From assembly GCA_000435195.1 (NCBI GenBank), contig FR880216.1:1-28572 (forward strand): a stretch of 28,572 bases of DNA, written 5' to 3'. Below are positions 21,168 to 28,572 of the stretch, piece after piece (position 1 is the first letter of the stretch; the number at the start of each line of letters is the position of its first letter). The notes under the pieces are model-generated. The model did not search any database, was not told the DNA's origin, and worked only from the letters and a program-made list of their open reading frames with translations. The position numbers were made by a program, and so were the translations under genes. Source of the stretch: Clostridium sp. CAG:169. Its GTDB lineage: Bacteria; Bacillota; Clostridia; Oscillospirales; Ruminococcaceae.

Positions 21168-23915
21168 TTATCTGCCGCAGCAGTTTTTATACTTTTTGCC
21201 GCTTCCGCATGGACATGGGTCATTTCTTCCGACCTTTTTGCCCTGACGGCGGATAGTAGCAGGCGCTACGGTGCCGTCCGAGCTGGTGGCTGTCGGCTGA
21301 GCGACCTGCTCACGCTTTGGCGCTTCCTGTGGCATTGGTGCGTTTGGCTTGCGGAATGGAGCCAGCAGGAGAATCTTGACGGTTTCCTCACGGATACCGG
21401 CAATCATCTCATCGAACATATCGAAGCCTTCGATTCTGTACTCAACAACCGGGTCCTTCTGTCCATAGGAGCGCAGCGAAATACCCTTCTTCAGCTCATC
21501 CATCGCATCGATGTGGTCCATCCACTTGGTATCGACCTGTTTGAGCAGAACTACGCGTTCGAGTTCGCGGGTGATGTTCTCGCCCAGCTCCTCCTCGCGT
21601 TTGGCGTACAGCTGGTGAACCTTCTCTTTGATCTGCTCGCCCAACTCCTTGCGGTCTACCTTCTTGAGCTCATCATCCTCCAGCTCCAGCAGGGAACCGG
21701 CAATCAGCCCGATAAAGTAGTTGCGGAAGCCTTCCATGTTCCAGTGATCCGGCTCCACGCCCTCCGGCATATACATTGCCATTGCAGAATCGACCGTCTC
21801 GTCCATCATGGAAAGGATGGACTCCTTGAGGTCCTCTCCGTCCAGCACCTTGTTGCGCTGTGCGTAGATGATCTCACGCTGTTTGTTCATAACGTCGTCA
21901 AACTGCAGGACGTTCTTACGAATACCAAAGTTACGTCCTTCGATCTTTCTCTGGGCGCTTTCGATGGTGTTGCTCAGGATACGGTTTTCAATCGGGGTAT
22001 TCTCATCGATTTTCAGCGAATCCATCATGCTGTTGATGCGGTCACCGCCGAACAGACGCATCAGATCGTCCTCAAGCGAGAGGTAGAAACGGGAGCAGCC
22101 CGGGTCACCCTGTCGACCGGAACGTCCGCGCAGCTGGTTGTCGATACGTCTGGATTCGTGGCGCTCGGTGCCGACGATGAACAGACCGCCTGCTTCCTTG
22201 ACCTTTTCTGCCTCCGGGCGCAGCTCTTCTTTAAACTTTTTGGAAAGCTCGGTGAAGCGCTGGCGGGCTTCGATAATCTCTTCGTCATCGGTATCGCCAA
22301 AGCCGGTTGCTTCCACAATCAGGTTTTCATAGTAACCTTCCTTGCGCATCTGGTTTTTCGCAAGGTATTCGGCGTTACCGCCCAGCATGATGTCGGTGCC
22401 TCGACCTGCCATGTTGGTCGCAATGGTAACTGCTCCATACTGACCTGCCTGTGCAACGATCTCTGCTTCCTTCTCGTGGTACTTGGCGTTGAGCACCTGA
22501 TGCTTGATGCCATGACGTTTGAGCAGTGCGCTCAGACGTTCGGAGGTTTCAATCGAAACGGTACCAACCAGAACCGGCTGTCCTTTTTCGTGGCACTCTT
22601 TTACCTGCTCGACAACGGCGTTAAATTTTCCGTTCTCGGTTTTATAAACCACGTCCGGCATATCGTTTCGGATGACCGGCTTGTTGGTTGGGATCTCGAT
22701 AACGTCCATGCCGTAGATTTCGCGGAACTCCTGCTCCTCGGTCATCGCGGTACCGGTCATACCGGACAGCTTTTCGTACATACGGAACAGGTTCTGATAG
22801 GTGATGGTCGCCAGTGTCTTGGATTCCCGTTTGACCTCTACGCCCTCTTTTGCTTCGATTGCCTGATGCAGACCCTCGCTGTAACGACGTCCGTTCATAA
22901 TACGTCCAGTGAACTCGTCGACGATCATAACCTCATTGTCCTTGACAACGTAGTTGATGTCGCGCTGCATGGTGCCGTGCGCCTTGATTGCCTGGTTGAT
23001 GTGGTGCTGGATGGTGGAGTTTTCCATATCCATCAGGTTTTCCAAGCCGAAGAATTCTTCCGCCTTTTTAACACCGGATTTGGTCAGAGTTGCAGTCTTT
23101 GCCTTTTCGTCGACGATGTAATCGGCATCAATAACATCGTCGTGCTCTTCCTTGTCATCCAGCTCTTTTACCTTGTACATCTTCAGGGTGCGGGCAAAGC
23201 GGTCCGCTACCTTGTACAGGTCGGTGGATTTGTCTCCTCTGCCGGAGATAATCAGCGGGGTTCTAGCCTCGTCAATCAAAATCGAGTCGACCTCGTCGAC
23301 AACGGCGAAGTAATGACCGCGCTGTACACGGTTTTCTTTATAAATCTGCATGTTGTCACGCAGATAGTCAAAACCAAATTCGTTGTTGGTTCCATAGGTA
23401 ATGTCCGAATTATATGCCTTCTGGCGGTCTGCCGGCTCGATGTCGTGGATGACCAGACCGACGGTCAGTCCCAGCCAGCGGTAGACCTTGCCCATCTCTT
23501 CCGAGTCACGCTTTGCAAGGTAGTCGTTGACGGTGACAACATGGACGCCCTTTCCGGTCAGCGCATTCAGGTAAACCGGCAGGGTAGCAACCAGTGTCTT
23601 ACCTTCACCGGTCTTCATCTCTGCAATACGACCCTGATGCAGCACGATACCGCCGACAATCTGCACCGGGAAGTGCTTCATGCCCAGCACCCTCCAGGCA
23701 GCCTCGCGGCAGGTAGCAAATGCTTCCGGCAGGATGTCATCCAGCGACTCTCCGTTGCTCAAACGCTCCTTGAGCTTTGGAGTCATCGCTTTCAGCTCCT
23801 GGTCGGACATTTTGGAAAATTGTTCGTCCAGCGCAAGGACCTTGTCGCGAATCGGATAGATTCGCTTGAGCTCTCTTTCAGAGTAGGTCCCAAAGATTTT
23901 ATCCATCAATCCCAT
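21168..23915 (-). CDS. secA: Preprotein translocase ATPase SecA
   Basis: SecA is the motor that drives secretory proteins through SecYEG at the inner face of the membrane. The 915-residue protein is full length. The first nucleotide-binding fold has MKTGEGKTLVATLP (Walker A) and DEVDSILIDEARTPL (Walker B); the preprotein cross-linking domain follows, then the second fold with NMAGRGTDIMLGG and the arginine-rich LRGRSGRQGDPG. The helical wing/scaffold region precedes a C-terminal zinc tail, NDPCPCGSGKKYKNCCGR. The ATG at 23915 has GAGGTG about 9 bases upstream. It appears monocistronic, with its own promoter about 160 bases upstream. Confidence 0.98.
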   Translation of the reverse strand: MGLMDKIFGTYSERELKRIYPIRDKVLALDEQFSKMSDQELKAMTPKLKERLSNGESLDDILPEAFATCREAAWRVLGMKHFPVQIVGGIVLHQGRIAEMKTGEGKTLVATLPVYLNALTGKGVHVVTVNDYLAKRDSEEMGKVYRWLGLTVGLVIHDIEPADRQKAYNSDITYGTNNEFGFDYLRDNMQIYKENRVQRGHYFAVVDEVDSILIDEARTPLIISGRGDKSTDLYKVADRFARTLKMYKVKELDDKEEHDDVIDADYIVDEKAKTATLTKSGVKKAEEFFGLENLMDMENSTIQHHINQAIKAHGTMQRDINYVVKDNEVMIVDEFTGRIMNGRRYSEGLHQAIEAKEGVEVKRESKTLATITYQNLFRMYEKLSGMTGTAMTEEQEFREIYGMDVIEIPTNKPVIRNDMPDVVYKTENGKFNAVVEQVKECHEKGQPVLVGTVSIETSERLSALLKRHGIKHQVLNAKYHEKEAEIVAQAGQYGAVTIATNMAGRGTDIMLGGNAEYLAKNQMRKEGYYENLIVEATGFGDTDDEEIIEARQRFTELSKKFKEELRPEAEKVKEAGGLFIVGTERHESRRIDNQLRGRSGRQGDPGCSRFYLSLEDDLMRLFGGDRINSMMDSLKIDENTPIENRILSNTIESAQRKIEGRNFGIRKNVLQFDDVMNKQREIIYAQRNKVLDGEDLKESILSMMDETVDSAMAMYMPEGVEPDHWNMEGFRNYFIGLIAGSLLELEDDELKKVDRKELGEQIKEKVHQLYAKREEELGENITRELERVVLLKQVDTKWMDHIDAMDELKKGISLRSYGQKDPVVEYRIEGFDMFDEMIAGIREETVKILLLAPFRKPNAPMPQEAPKREQVAQPTATSSDGTVAPATIRRQGKKVGRNDPCPCGSGKKYKNCCGR

Positions 23916-24240
23916 AATTTTTTACACCTCATTTTTAAAAGGAACTGTCCCTGGGGTGACATCGGATGTGCTTTTGGAGCCTTCCTCCTGCCTGGGGAAC
24001 TGTTCTCTATCTTTTCCCTTGTCGGGGTTTCTTTTTTAATAAGAAGACAACGGCTATTCTTTGTTTACAGCACGTCTATGATATTGTAACTCTACAAACC
24101 CCTTTTTGTCAAACCGTGCAGGGGTGTTTCTTTAAATAAATTGTGTCTATTTTAAAAATTATACCCGCAGCGCTGTCAAAGCGGCAAAAAGCCTGTCAAA
24201 AAAGGGCAGAACCGCCGCAGAATTTTTGCCATAGCTATAT
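23916..24240. other. secA upstream region
   Basis: This region of about 325 bases holds the secA promoter and an untranslated leader of about 160 bases. In the leader the elements GGAACTGT and CTGGGG occur twice in different order (23941-23957 and 23993-24005 area); I see no convincing riboswitch or leader peptide. The part beyond 24112 is a spacer with no gene recognised. Confidence 0.4.
24083..24112 (-). promoter_or_regulatory. Sigma A promoter of secA
   Basis: On the minus strand TTGACA (24112-24107), an 18-base spacer and TACAAT (24088-24083). Start of transcription is expected near 24075. Confidence 0.78.
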
Positions 24241-24270
24241 AAAAAAGGCAGCGGGTCCGCTGCCTTTTTT
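24241..24270. terminator. Bidirectional terminator after the 73-residue gene
   Basis: GGCAGCGG (24247-24254) pairs with CCGCTGCC (24257-24264), flanked by six A on the left and six T on the right, so it works on either strand. It directly follows the stop codon of the small minus-strand gene. Confidence 0.88.
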
Positions 24271-24271
24271 C

Positions 24272-24493
24272 TTATTTCAGCTCGATGGTGTACTCAAATC
24301 CGTACTCTGCCTGCAAAGCCTTGACCTTCTCCTCGTTGTCCTCGATAAAGGATGGGGTGTAGACCGATTTGCCTTCCTTTTTGTAGTCCTCCAGGATGGC
24401 TTCCAGCTTTGCCCAGCATTCTTCGCGTCTTTCTTCAGCAGTCGTTTCCAGATTGATTACAAATTCTCTGTGCTTTGGGATTCTTGCTTTCAT
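24272..24493 (-). CDS. Small hypothetical protein, 73 residues
   Basis: I do not recognise this protein. It is soluble and charged, with a basic N terminus (MKARIPKHREFV), a glutamate-rich helix with regular hydrophobic spacing (TTAEERREECWAKLEAILEDYKKEG), then a strand-like KSVYTPSFI and a second helix (NEEKVKALQAEYG), ending in FEYTIELK. The pattern suggests one small alpha/beta domain. It is likely real because a consensus promoter (24551-24579) and a terminator at its stop codon frame it exactly; AAAGGAAA lies upstream of the ATG, at a somewhat long spacing. No metal-binding or membrane motif is seen. Confidence 0.7.
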   Translation of the reverse strand: MKARIPKHREFVINLETTAEERREECWAKLEAILEDYKKEGKSVYTPSFIEDNEEKVKALQAEYGFEYTIELK

Positions 24494-24550
24494 AGTTTCC
24501 GATTTCCTTTCTGCGCCCAGGAGCTTTTGAACGCCCTGTTTTTCTCCTTC

Positions 24551-24579
24551 ATTTTAACCTCTTAAAGCCGCTTCGTCAA
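24551..24579 (-). promoter_or_regulatory. Sigma A promoter of the 73-residue gene
   Basis: On the minus strand TTGACG (24579-24574), a 17-base spacer and TAAAAT (24556-24551). It gives a leader of about 50 bases. Confidence 0.75.
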
Positions 24580-24645
24580 GGCAAATCTTCTCATTTCTTT
24601 TTGCAGGCGGGTCAACATCGTCGATATTGTCATCCGATAAACTGC

Positions 24646-24684
24646 AACAAGACCACTTCCGTTTAGGAAGTGGTCTTGTTTTCT
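24646..24684. terminator. Terminator of the htpG-sirtuin operon
   Basis: AACAAGACCACTTCC (24646-24660) pairs perfectly with GGAAGTGGTCTTGTT (24666-24680) around GTTTA. It lies directly beyond the sirtuin stop codon on the minus strand; plus-strand TTTTCTT makes it possibly bidirectional. Confidence 0.82.
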
Positions 24685-24685
24685 T

Positions 24686-25429
24686 CTACAAGCCTTCTAC
24701 CGCCTTTGACAGCACCTTACCGATTGGCTGGCGAATCACAAGCGAGGCTTTGCGGTCATACGGCGTTTCGGTTTTGTTGATGAGCACAAGCTCCCTGCCG
24801 CCGTAGTATTGCAGCAGACCCGCCGCCGGATAGACTGCCAGCGAGGTGCCGCCCACGATCAGCAGGTCGGCTGCCATGATGTGGCGCACTGCGCCCTCCA
24901 GCACATCACTGTCCAGGCTCTCCTCATACAGCACTACATCCGGCTTGATGACCCCGCCGCAGGAGCAGCGCGGAACACCCTTGCCCTTGTACTCCAGCAT
25001 CTGCTCGAGCGAATAGGAAGCGCCGCAGCGGATACAGTGGTTGCGCAGCACGCTGCCGTGCAGCTCGTACACCCGCTTGCTGCCCGCCTGTTGGTGCAGT
25101 CCGTCGATATTCTGGGTAACGACCGCCGACAGCTTACCCTGTGCTTCCAGCTCTGCCAGCGCATAGTGCGCAGCATTCGGCTTTGCCTGCGGATACACCA
25201 TCCTGTCAAAATAATATTCAAAAAATTGCTCGGTGTGCCGCTTAAAAAAGCTGTGGCTGAGCATCGTTTCGGGAGGATAGGGGTAGGTCTTTGCCTGCTT
25301 GCTGCCGTACAGCCCGTCCTCGCTGCGAAAATCGGGTATGTTCGATTCGGTCGACACTCCTGCTCCACCGAAGAAAACAATGTGGCTGCTGTTTTCCAGC
25401 AGCTCCCTGAGCTTCTGCTGTTCTGTCAT
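24686..25429 (-). CDS. cobB: NAD-dependent protein deacylase, Sir2 family
   Basis: Sirtuins remove acyl groups from lysine using NAD+. The 247-residue product has the NAD-binding GGAGVSTESNIPDFRSEDGLY near the N terminus, the QNIDGLHQQAG block, the catalytic histidine in ELHGS, a four-cysteine zinc site (CIRCG and CSCGG), and the C-terminal VGGTSLAVYPAAGL. It is a complete class U/III-like bacterial sirtuin; whether it prefers acetyl, succinyl or other groups cannot be told. AAGGAGGAG precedes the ATG by a few bases. It begins 35 bases after htpG ends with no terminator between, so both are probably one transcript. The symbol is the general one for bacterial Sir2. Confidence 0.93.
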   Translation of the reverse strand: MTEQQKLRELLENSSHIVFFGGAGVSTESNIPDFRSEDGLYGSKQAKTYPYPPETMLSHSFFKRHTEQFFEYYFDRMVYPQAKPNAAHYALAELEAQGKLSAVVTQNIDGLHQQAGSKRVYELHGSVLRNHCIRCGASYSLEQMLEYKGKGVPRCSCGGVIKPDVVLYEESLDSDVLEGAVRHIMAADLLIVGGTSLAVYPAAGLLQYYGGRELVLINKTETPYDRKASLVIRQPIGKVLSKAVEGL

Positions 25430-25464
25430 CCCTGCTCCTCCTTTGTTGTGGACTGCCGGTCGGC

Positions 25465-27363
25465 TTACTGATGGCTTTCCCCGGTGACCATGCCCAGCAG
25501 CTGCATACTTCTGCGCATAAAGCCCTGCATCTGCTCTGCGCTCAGCGGCTTGTGTGCCAGCTGTGCCAAATCATATACCTGCTTGCAGACCAGCTCGCGC
25601 TTGTCGTCCGGCAGCGTCTCCAGCGAGCGGATGATTGGGTTCTCACGGTTGAGCACCAAAGTTACCTGTGCAGGACCGCCGAAGCTTTCTCCAAAGGCGC
25701 GGCTCATATCCTGGATTCTGCGGGCATACTCAGACAGCAGGATGACTGCCGGTGTTTCATCGCTCTTTAAGCTTTCCACCTGGTACTCCAGCTTTTCCTC
25801 CGGCAGCGCCTGTTTAAAGCGCTCGATCAGCTGTTTGTCCTGTTCCTCCTGCTGCTGTTTCTCCTCCTCGGTCTGCTCGGTCTTGAGCGCGCTGCCAAGG
25901 TCCGAGTCGATGCGCAGGAATTTGAGCTTCTCCTGCTCCTTATATTCGAGCATACTGATAAAGTGCGGGTCAATCACATGGGTCAGCACCGCAGCGGTCA
26001 GCCCGTTCTGACGGAACATTGAGATATACTGCGCCTGCAGATTTTCGTCGGTAACATAATAAATCTTGTTTTCGTCCGCCTTCGGGTACTCCTCGAGTGT
26101 TTTGTACTCTCCGTCGATGGTATGCAGCAACAGGATGTCCTTCATGCGGTCATAGAATTTTTCATCCTTCAGGCAGCCGAACTTGATGAAGGCAGAGATG
26201 TCGTTCCAATATTTTTCATAGGTTTCCCGGTCGTTTTTAAAGATTTGATGCAGCTTGTCCGATACCTTCTTGGTGATGTGCTGGGCAATCTTCTGGACCT
26301 GTCCGTCGTTTTGCAAAAAGCTTCTGGAAACGTTCAGCGGCATATCCGGGCAGTCGATGACACCTTTGAGCAGCAGCAAAAATTCCGGGATGACCTCCTT
26401 GATGTTATCGGCAACAAAGACCTGGTTACTGTACAGCTTGACCTGTCCCGGAACCACCTCCAGACGGTTGACCTGCTTTGGAAAATACAGGATGCCCTTG
26501 AGGTTAAATGGGTAATCGACGTTCAGATGAATCCAGAACAGCGGCTCATTGAAGTCCATGAACACCTTCTGGTAGAAGGCTTTGTACTCCTCGTCGGTAC
26601 ACTCGCTCGGGGATTTCAGCCACAACGGCTGGGTGTCGTTGACCGGCAGCGGTTTGACAGTGCGCATCTTATCGGTGCCGTCCTCGTTCTTCTCCACGTT
26701 GCCGTCCTTATCGTACACCGGACGCTGCTCGTCGTGCGGATTCAGATAGATTTCATAGGGCATGAACTGGCAGTATTTGTTCAGGATTTCGCGGATGCGG
26801 CTCTCCTGCAAAAATTCCTCCTCACCCTCGGTGATGTTCATAATGATGGTGGTTCCGTGTTCGGTGCGCTCGCCGTCCTCGATTTCATAGCTGTCCTCTC
26901 CGGAAGAGGTCCAGTGAACCGGCTTTGCATCCGGCTGGAAGGAAAGGGTCTGAATCTCGACGGTGTCGGACACCATGAACGACGAATAAAAGCCCAGACC
27001 GAAGTGACCGATGATGCCTGCCGCCTCGCTGGCATCCTCTCCGTACTTCTGCAAAAATTCCTCTGCACCGGAGAAAGCAACCTGGGTGATGTAGCGTTCT
27101 ACCTCATCCTCGGTCATACCGATACCGTTGTCCGAAACAATTAGTTGCTTTTTCTCGCTGTCGATGCGCACCTCCACCCTCGGCTGGTAGCCGTCCTCCT
27201 GCGGCGCCTGTCCGATGCCGCGTAGGCTGATGAGCTTTTTGATTGCGTCGCAGCTGTTGGAAACAATCTCTCTTAAAAAGATGTCCTTATCCGAATACAG
27301 CCACTTTTTAATGATTGGAAACATATTTTTGGAATTGACGCTGATTTGACCTTCCCGTTTCAT
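25465..27363 (-). CDS. htpG: Molecular chaperone HtpG (Hsp90 family)
   Basis: HtpG is the bacterial Hsp90, a dimeric ATP-driven chaperone in the cytoplasm. At 632 residues it is full length. The N-terminal GHKL ATPase shows LREIVSNSCDAIKKL, IVSDNGIGMTEDEV and HFGLGFYSSFMV; the middle domain has YPFNLKGILYFPKQ and DCPDMPLNVSRSFLQND; the C-terminal dimerisation region is present. The ATG at 27363 has GGGAGGT about 8 bases upstream. It has a consensus sigma A promoter and a leader of about 145 bases with strong pairing potential. No CIRCE element was found. It leads an operon with the sirtuin gene. Confidence 0.97.
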   Translation of the reverse strand: MKREGQISVNSKNMFPIIKKWLYSDKDIFLREIVSNSCDAIKKLISLRGIGQAPQEDGYQPRVEVRIDSEKKQLIVSDNGIGMTEDEVERYITQVAFSGAEEFLQKYGEDASEAAGIIGHFGLGFYSSFMVSDTVEIQTLSFQPDAKPVHWTSSGEDSYEIEDGERTEHGTTIIMNITEGEEEFLQESRIREILNKYCQFMPYEIYLNPHDEQRPVYDKDGNVEKNEDGTDKMRTVKPLPVNDTQPLWLKSPSECTDEEYKAFYQKVFMDFNEPLFWIHLNVDYPFNLKGILYFPKQVNRLEVVPGQVKLYSNQVFVADNIKEVIPEFLLLLKGVIDCPDMPLNVSRSFLQNDGQVQKIAQHITKKVSDKLHQIFKNDRETYEKYWNDISAFIKFGCLKDEKFYDRMKDILLLHTIDGEYKTLEEYPKADENKIYYVTDENLQAQYISMFRQNGLTAAVLTHVIDPHFISMLEYKEQEKLKFLRIDSDLGSALKTEQTEEEKQQQEEQDKQLIERFKQALPEEKLEYQVESLKSDETPAVILLSEYARRIQDMSRAFGESFGGPAQVTLVLNRENPIIRSLETLPDDKRELVCKQVYDLAQLAHKPLSAEQMQGFMRRSMQLLGMVTGESHQ

Positions 27364-27389
27364 TTGAAAAGACCTCCCAAGACTGTGGT

Positions 27390-27495
27390 AATAAAAAATC
27401 GGACTTGCAGGCTTACACCGTTTGCAGAAGTAAGAGGGTCACAGCCCTTTTCACCGCAAAACCCGTAAGGTAATGTCCATATAGAATCCTGCAAA
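27390..27495 (-). promoter_or_regulatory. Structured leader of htpG, possible pseudoknot
   Basis: In RNA order on the minus strand: TTGCAGG (27494-27488), GGAC (27478-27475), CCTGCAA (27411-27405), GTCC (27404-27401), then GATTTTTTATT. The two pairs cross, as in an H-type pseudoknot with stacked helices. Between them lie small hairpins, including GGG/CCC (27447-27436) and CTTAC/GTAAG (27434-27412). A second copy of the pairing partner, CTGCAAA (27427-27421), could replace CCTGCAA. Such exclusive pairings suit a regulatory leader, but no known riboswitch class was recognised. Confidence 0.4.
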
Positions 27496-27517
27496 TCTAT
27501 ATTAAATCTACAAAATT

Positions 27518-27545
27518 ATTTTACTCTTTTGCTATGAAATGTCAA
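27518..27545 (-). promoter_or_regulatory. Sigma A promoter of htpG
   Basis: On the minus strand TTGACA (27545-27540), a 16-base spacer and TAAAAT (27523-27518). Transcription should start near 27511, just before the structured leader. Confidence 0.75.
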
Positions 27546-27960
27546 TCTGTTACGGAAAAACTTTTAAATTTCTTCAAAAATTACCGAATGCTTCCATTAT
27601 CCATGCTATTTTCAACAAAATTCTACATCCGTTTTCTTCTGCAGCGTGTGTAAAACTATTTCCAAAGAGCCATACTAAGCCATCAAGAGGATATTTTTCG
27701 GAAATTTCCCGTTTGTGTTAAAAGAATATTACCAAATGTAAAATCCGTTTTCACAGCTATTCACAAATTTCTCCCGGAGCAAAAGGCTTTTATTTCAGAT
27801 ATTTTCCACATTTTCAACTAAGTTATCAACTGATTTCTGACTCGCTCCGCTTTTTCTGTCGGATTTTCTTATACTTTTTGGATAATTTCTGATTTTCCCA
27901 TTGTTTTCAACTTTATCAACAGAGTTATTAACAACTCTCCCGTTACTTTAAACAAGAAAG
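27546..27960. other. AT-rich divergent intergenic region with DnaA-box-like nonamers
   Basis: Between the htpG promoter and the next gene no protein gene is convincing. Against the DnaA box TTATNCACA, one-mismatch sites are CTATTCACA (27757-27765), TTTTCCACA (27802-27810), TTATCAACA (27913-27921) and TTATTAACA (27925-27933); TTATCAACT (27823-27831) has two mismatches. All point the same way. The stretch is clearly richer in A and T than the coding DNA around it. This resembles the upstream region of dnaA in many Firmicutes, but no dnaA, dnaN or gidA is in the window. Confidence 0.45.
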
Positions 27961-27972
27961 GTGGTACTCCCC

Positions 27973-28248
27973 ATGGTACGAGGAACCAACAAACGCATCA
28001 TCGAAATCAACGACACCCAAAACCCTTACTTTGAGCGCGCTGTGCTGTATCTGAAGGACAGCCAGGCAGACTCCTGCAAAAAAACACTGGAATCGCAGGC
28101 GCAGCATTTTTTAGGCAGCATCCGCGCTCCTTTGCTGCACCGCGCCCGCCCGGCATTTTTGTGCAACCACAGATACCTGTGGCAGGGTCTTTCTCTGCTG
28201 CTTTCCGCAGCGGCAGGCGGTACCCTGACCTTTTTGCTGCTGCACTGA
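27973..28248 (+). CDS. Small hypothetical protein with C-terminal membrane segment
   Basis: The 91-residue product starts MVRGTNKRIIEINDTQNPYFERAVLYL, a soluble segment of strand-like character, continues with a positively charged middle (IRAPLLHRARPAF) and ends in one hydrophobic span (GLSLLLSAAAGGTLTFLLL), so it is probably tail-anchored with the N terminus in the cytoplasm. I do not know a function; the N-terminal sequence feels like a short conserved clostridial family but I cannot name it. ATG 27973 was preferred to an upstream GTG because AAAGGTGG lies 8-9 bases before it. It is the first gene on the right side of the divergent AT-rich region. Confidence 0.7.
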   Translation: MVRGTNKRIIEINDTQNPYFERAVLYLKDSQADSCKKTLESQAQHFLGSIRAPLLHRARPAFLCNHRYLWQGLSLLLSAAAGGTLTFLLLH

Positions 28249-28320
28249 CGCGCTTTACGGACAGCGGTAAAACTTTTTCCCCAAACTTTTTCCTTTTACA
28301 ATGCAAATCCTTCCAAAATA

Positions 28321-28329
28321 TGCTATAAT
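28321..28329 (+). promoter_or_regulatory. Extended -10 promoter of the rlmB-like gene
   Basis: TGC plus a perfect TATAAT (28324-28329), about 87 bases before the start codon. The -35 region is weak. Confidence 0.6.
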
Positions 28330-28415
28330 GAAAACTACTGAATCGCTTCCGGTCTGTTGTCCGGCGGCGCACCATTCGCCAAACCAAATTTGACATATTT
28401 TTCGGAGGTATTGCA

Positions 28416-28572
28416 CGTGCCCAGAGAAACTGTATCTGAAAACCAATCCCGTGAAAGCTCGGTCATCGCAGGACGCAACGCCGTTGCCGAAGCGCTGAAA
28501 AAAGGTCGCCCGATCGACTGCATCTATATCCTCAAAGGAGCCGACCGCGGCAGCATGGGCAAAATCATCGCC
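28416..28572 (+). CDS. rlmB: 23S rRNA guanosine-2'-O-methyltransferase RlmB/TrmH family, N-terminal part
   Basis: Only the first 52 codons are in the window. The peptide reads VIAGRNAVAEALKKGRPIDCIYILKGADRGSMGKIIA when its two halves are joined (VIAGRNAVAEALKKGRPID, then CIYILKGADRG), the substrate-binding N-terminal domain of SpoU/TrmH-type enzymes, where GRNAVxEAL is characteristic. RlmB methylates the 2'-hydroxyl of a guanosine in 23S rRNA; other TrmH-family targets remain possible. The start is taken as GTG 28416, 8 bases after GGAGG; an in-frame TTG at 28410 is too close to the binding site. The gene continues past the window. Confidence 0.85.

Noticed and set aside
21513..24089. An open plus-strand frame of 858 codons opposite secA.
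   Set aside because: It lies in the mirror frame of a certain secA gene, has no ribosome binding site or recognisable domain, and its hydrophobic, cysteine- and histidine-rich composition is what antisense reading of SecA codons gives.
26122..27144. A 340-codon plus-strand frame opposite htpG.
   Set aside because: Mirror frame of a certain gene, without start-site signals or domain.
27364..27545. CIRCE operator (GCACTC-N9-GAGTGC) for htpG.
   Set aside because: No such inverted repeat was found in the promoter or leader.

Overview
The window looks like chromosomal DNA from a spore-forming, mid-GC member of the Clostridia, probably of Ruminococcaceae/Oscillospiraceae type. The reasons are a SpoIIE phosphatase, a Trp-specific T-box leader before trpS, class III fructose-1,6-bisphosphatase, strong AGGAGG ribosome binding sites, consensus TTGACA/TATAAT promoters and many hairpin-plus-U terminators. 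No phage, transposase, CRISPR array, rRNA or tRNA was seen.

Layout. 41-2425 (-): spoIIE. 2709-3116 (+): a small SRPBCC-fold protein. 3151-6470 (+): a promoter and tryptophan T-box leader, then trpS, an AlaX-type alanyl-tRNA editing protein and a GNAT acetyltransferase, apparently one operon. 6567-7298 (+): a visibly AT-rich gene for a membrane-anchored SHOCT protein, foreign-looking beside its neighbours. 7388-9525 (-): a LysR regulator followed by an acetyltransferase read in frame into a HAD phosphatase; a good internal ribosome binding site lies in the linker. 9682-10872 (+): a CofE-like (F420-0:glutamate ligase family) protein, divergent from lysR across a clear LysR-type operator.

10961-19068 (+) is a methyl-cycle and polyamine block. 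mtnN and luxS recycle the by-products of AdoMet use. Next comes an intergenic region with a consensus promoter, a large well-folded RNA of about 250 nt and a strong terminator. After it lie speD, speA, speE, speB, a carboxyspermidine dehydrogenase and nspC. Together they predict arginine to agmatine to putrescine, then two separate routes from putrescine to spermidine in one operon: the AdoMet/aminopropyl route (SpeD, SpeE) and the aspartate-semialdehyde/carboxyspermidine route (CASDH, NspC). MtnN would remove the methylthioadenosine made by SpeE.

19133-27363 (-) holds housekeeping genes: fbp, secA, a 73-residue orphan with its own promoter and terminator, and an htpG-sirtuin operon. htpG has a consensus promoter and a leader that can form a pseudoknot. 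27364-27972 is an AT-rich divergent region with several DnaA-box-like nonamers. At the right edge (+) are a small protein with a C-terminal membrane segment and the start of an RlmB/TrmH-family 23S rRNA methyltransferase.

The best candidates for something undescribed are the structured RNA before speD, the double spermidine pathway it may control, the htpG leader and the DnaA-box-like cluster. All pairings and motifs were read by eye; no folding program or database search was run.
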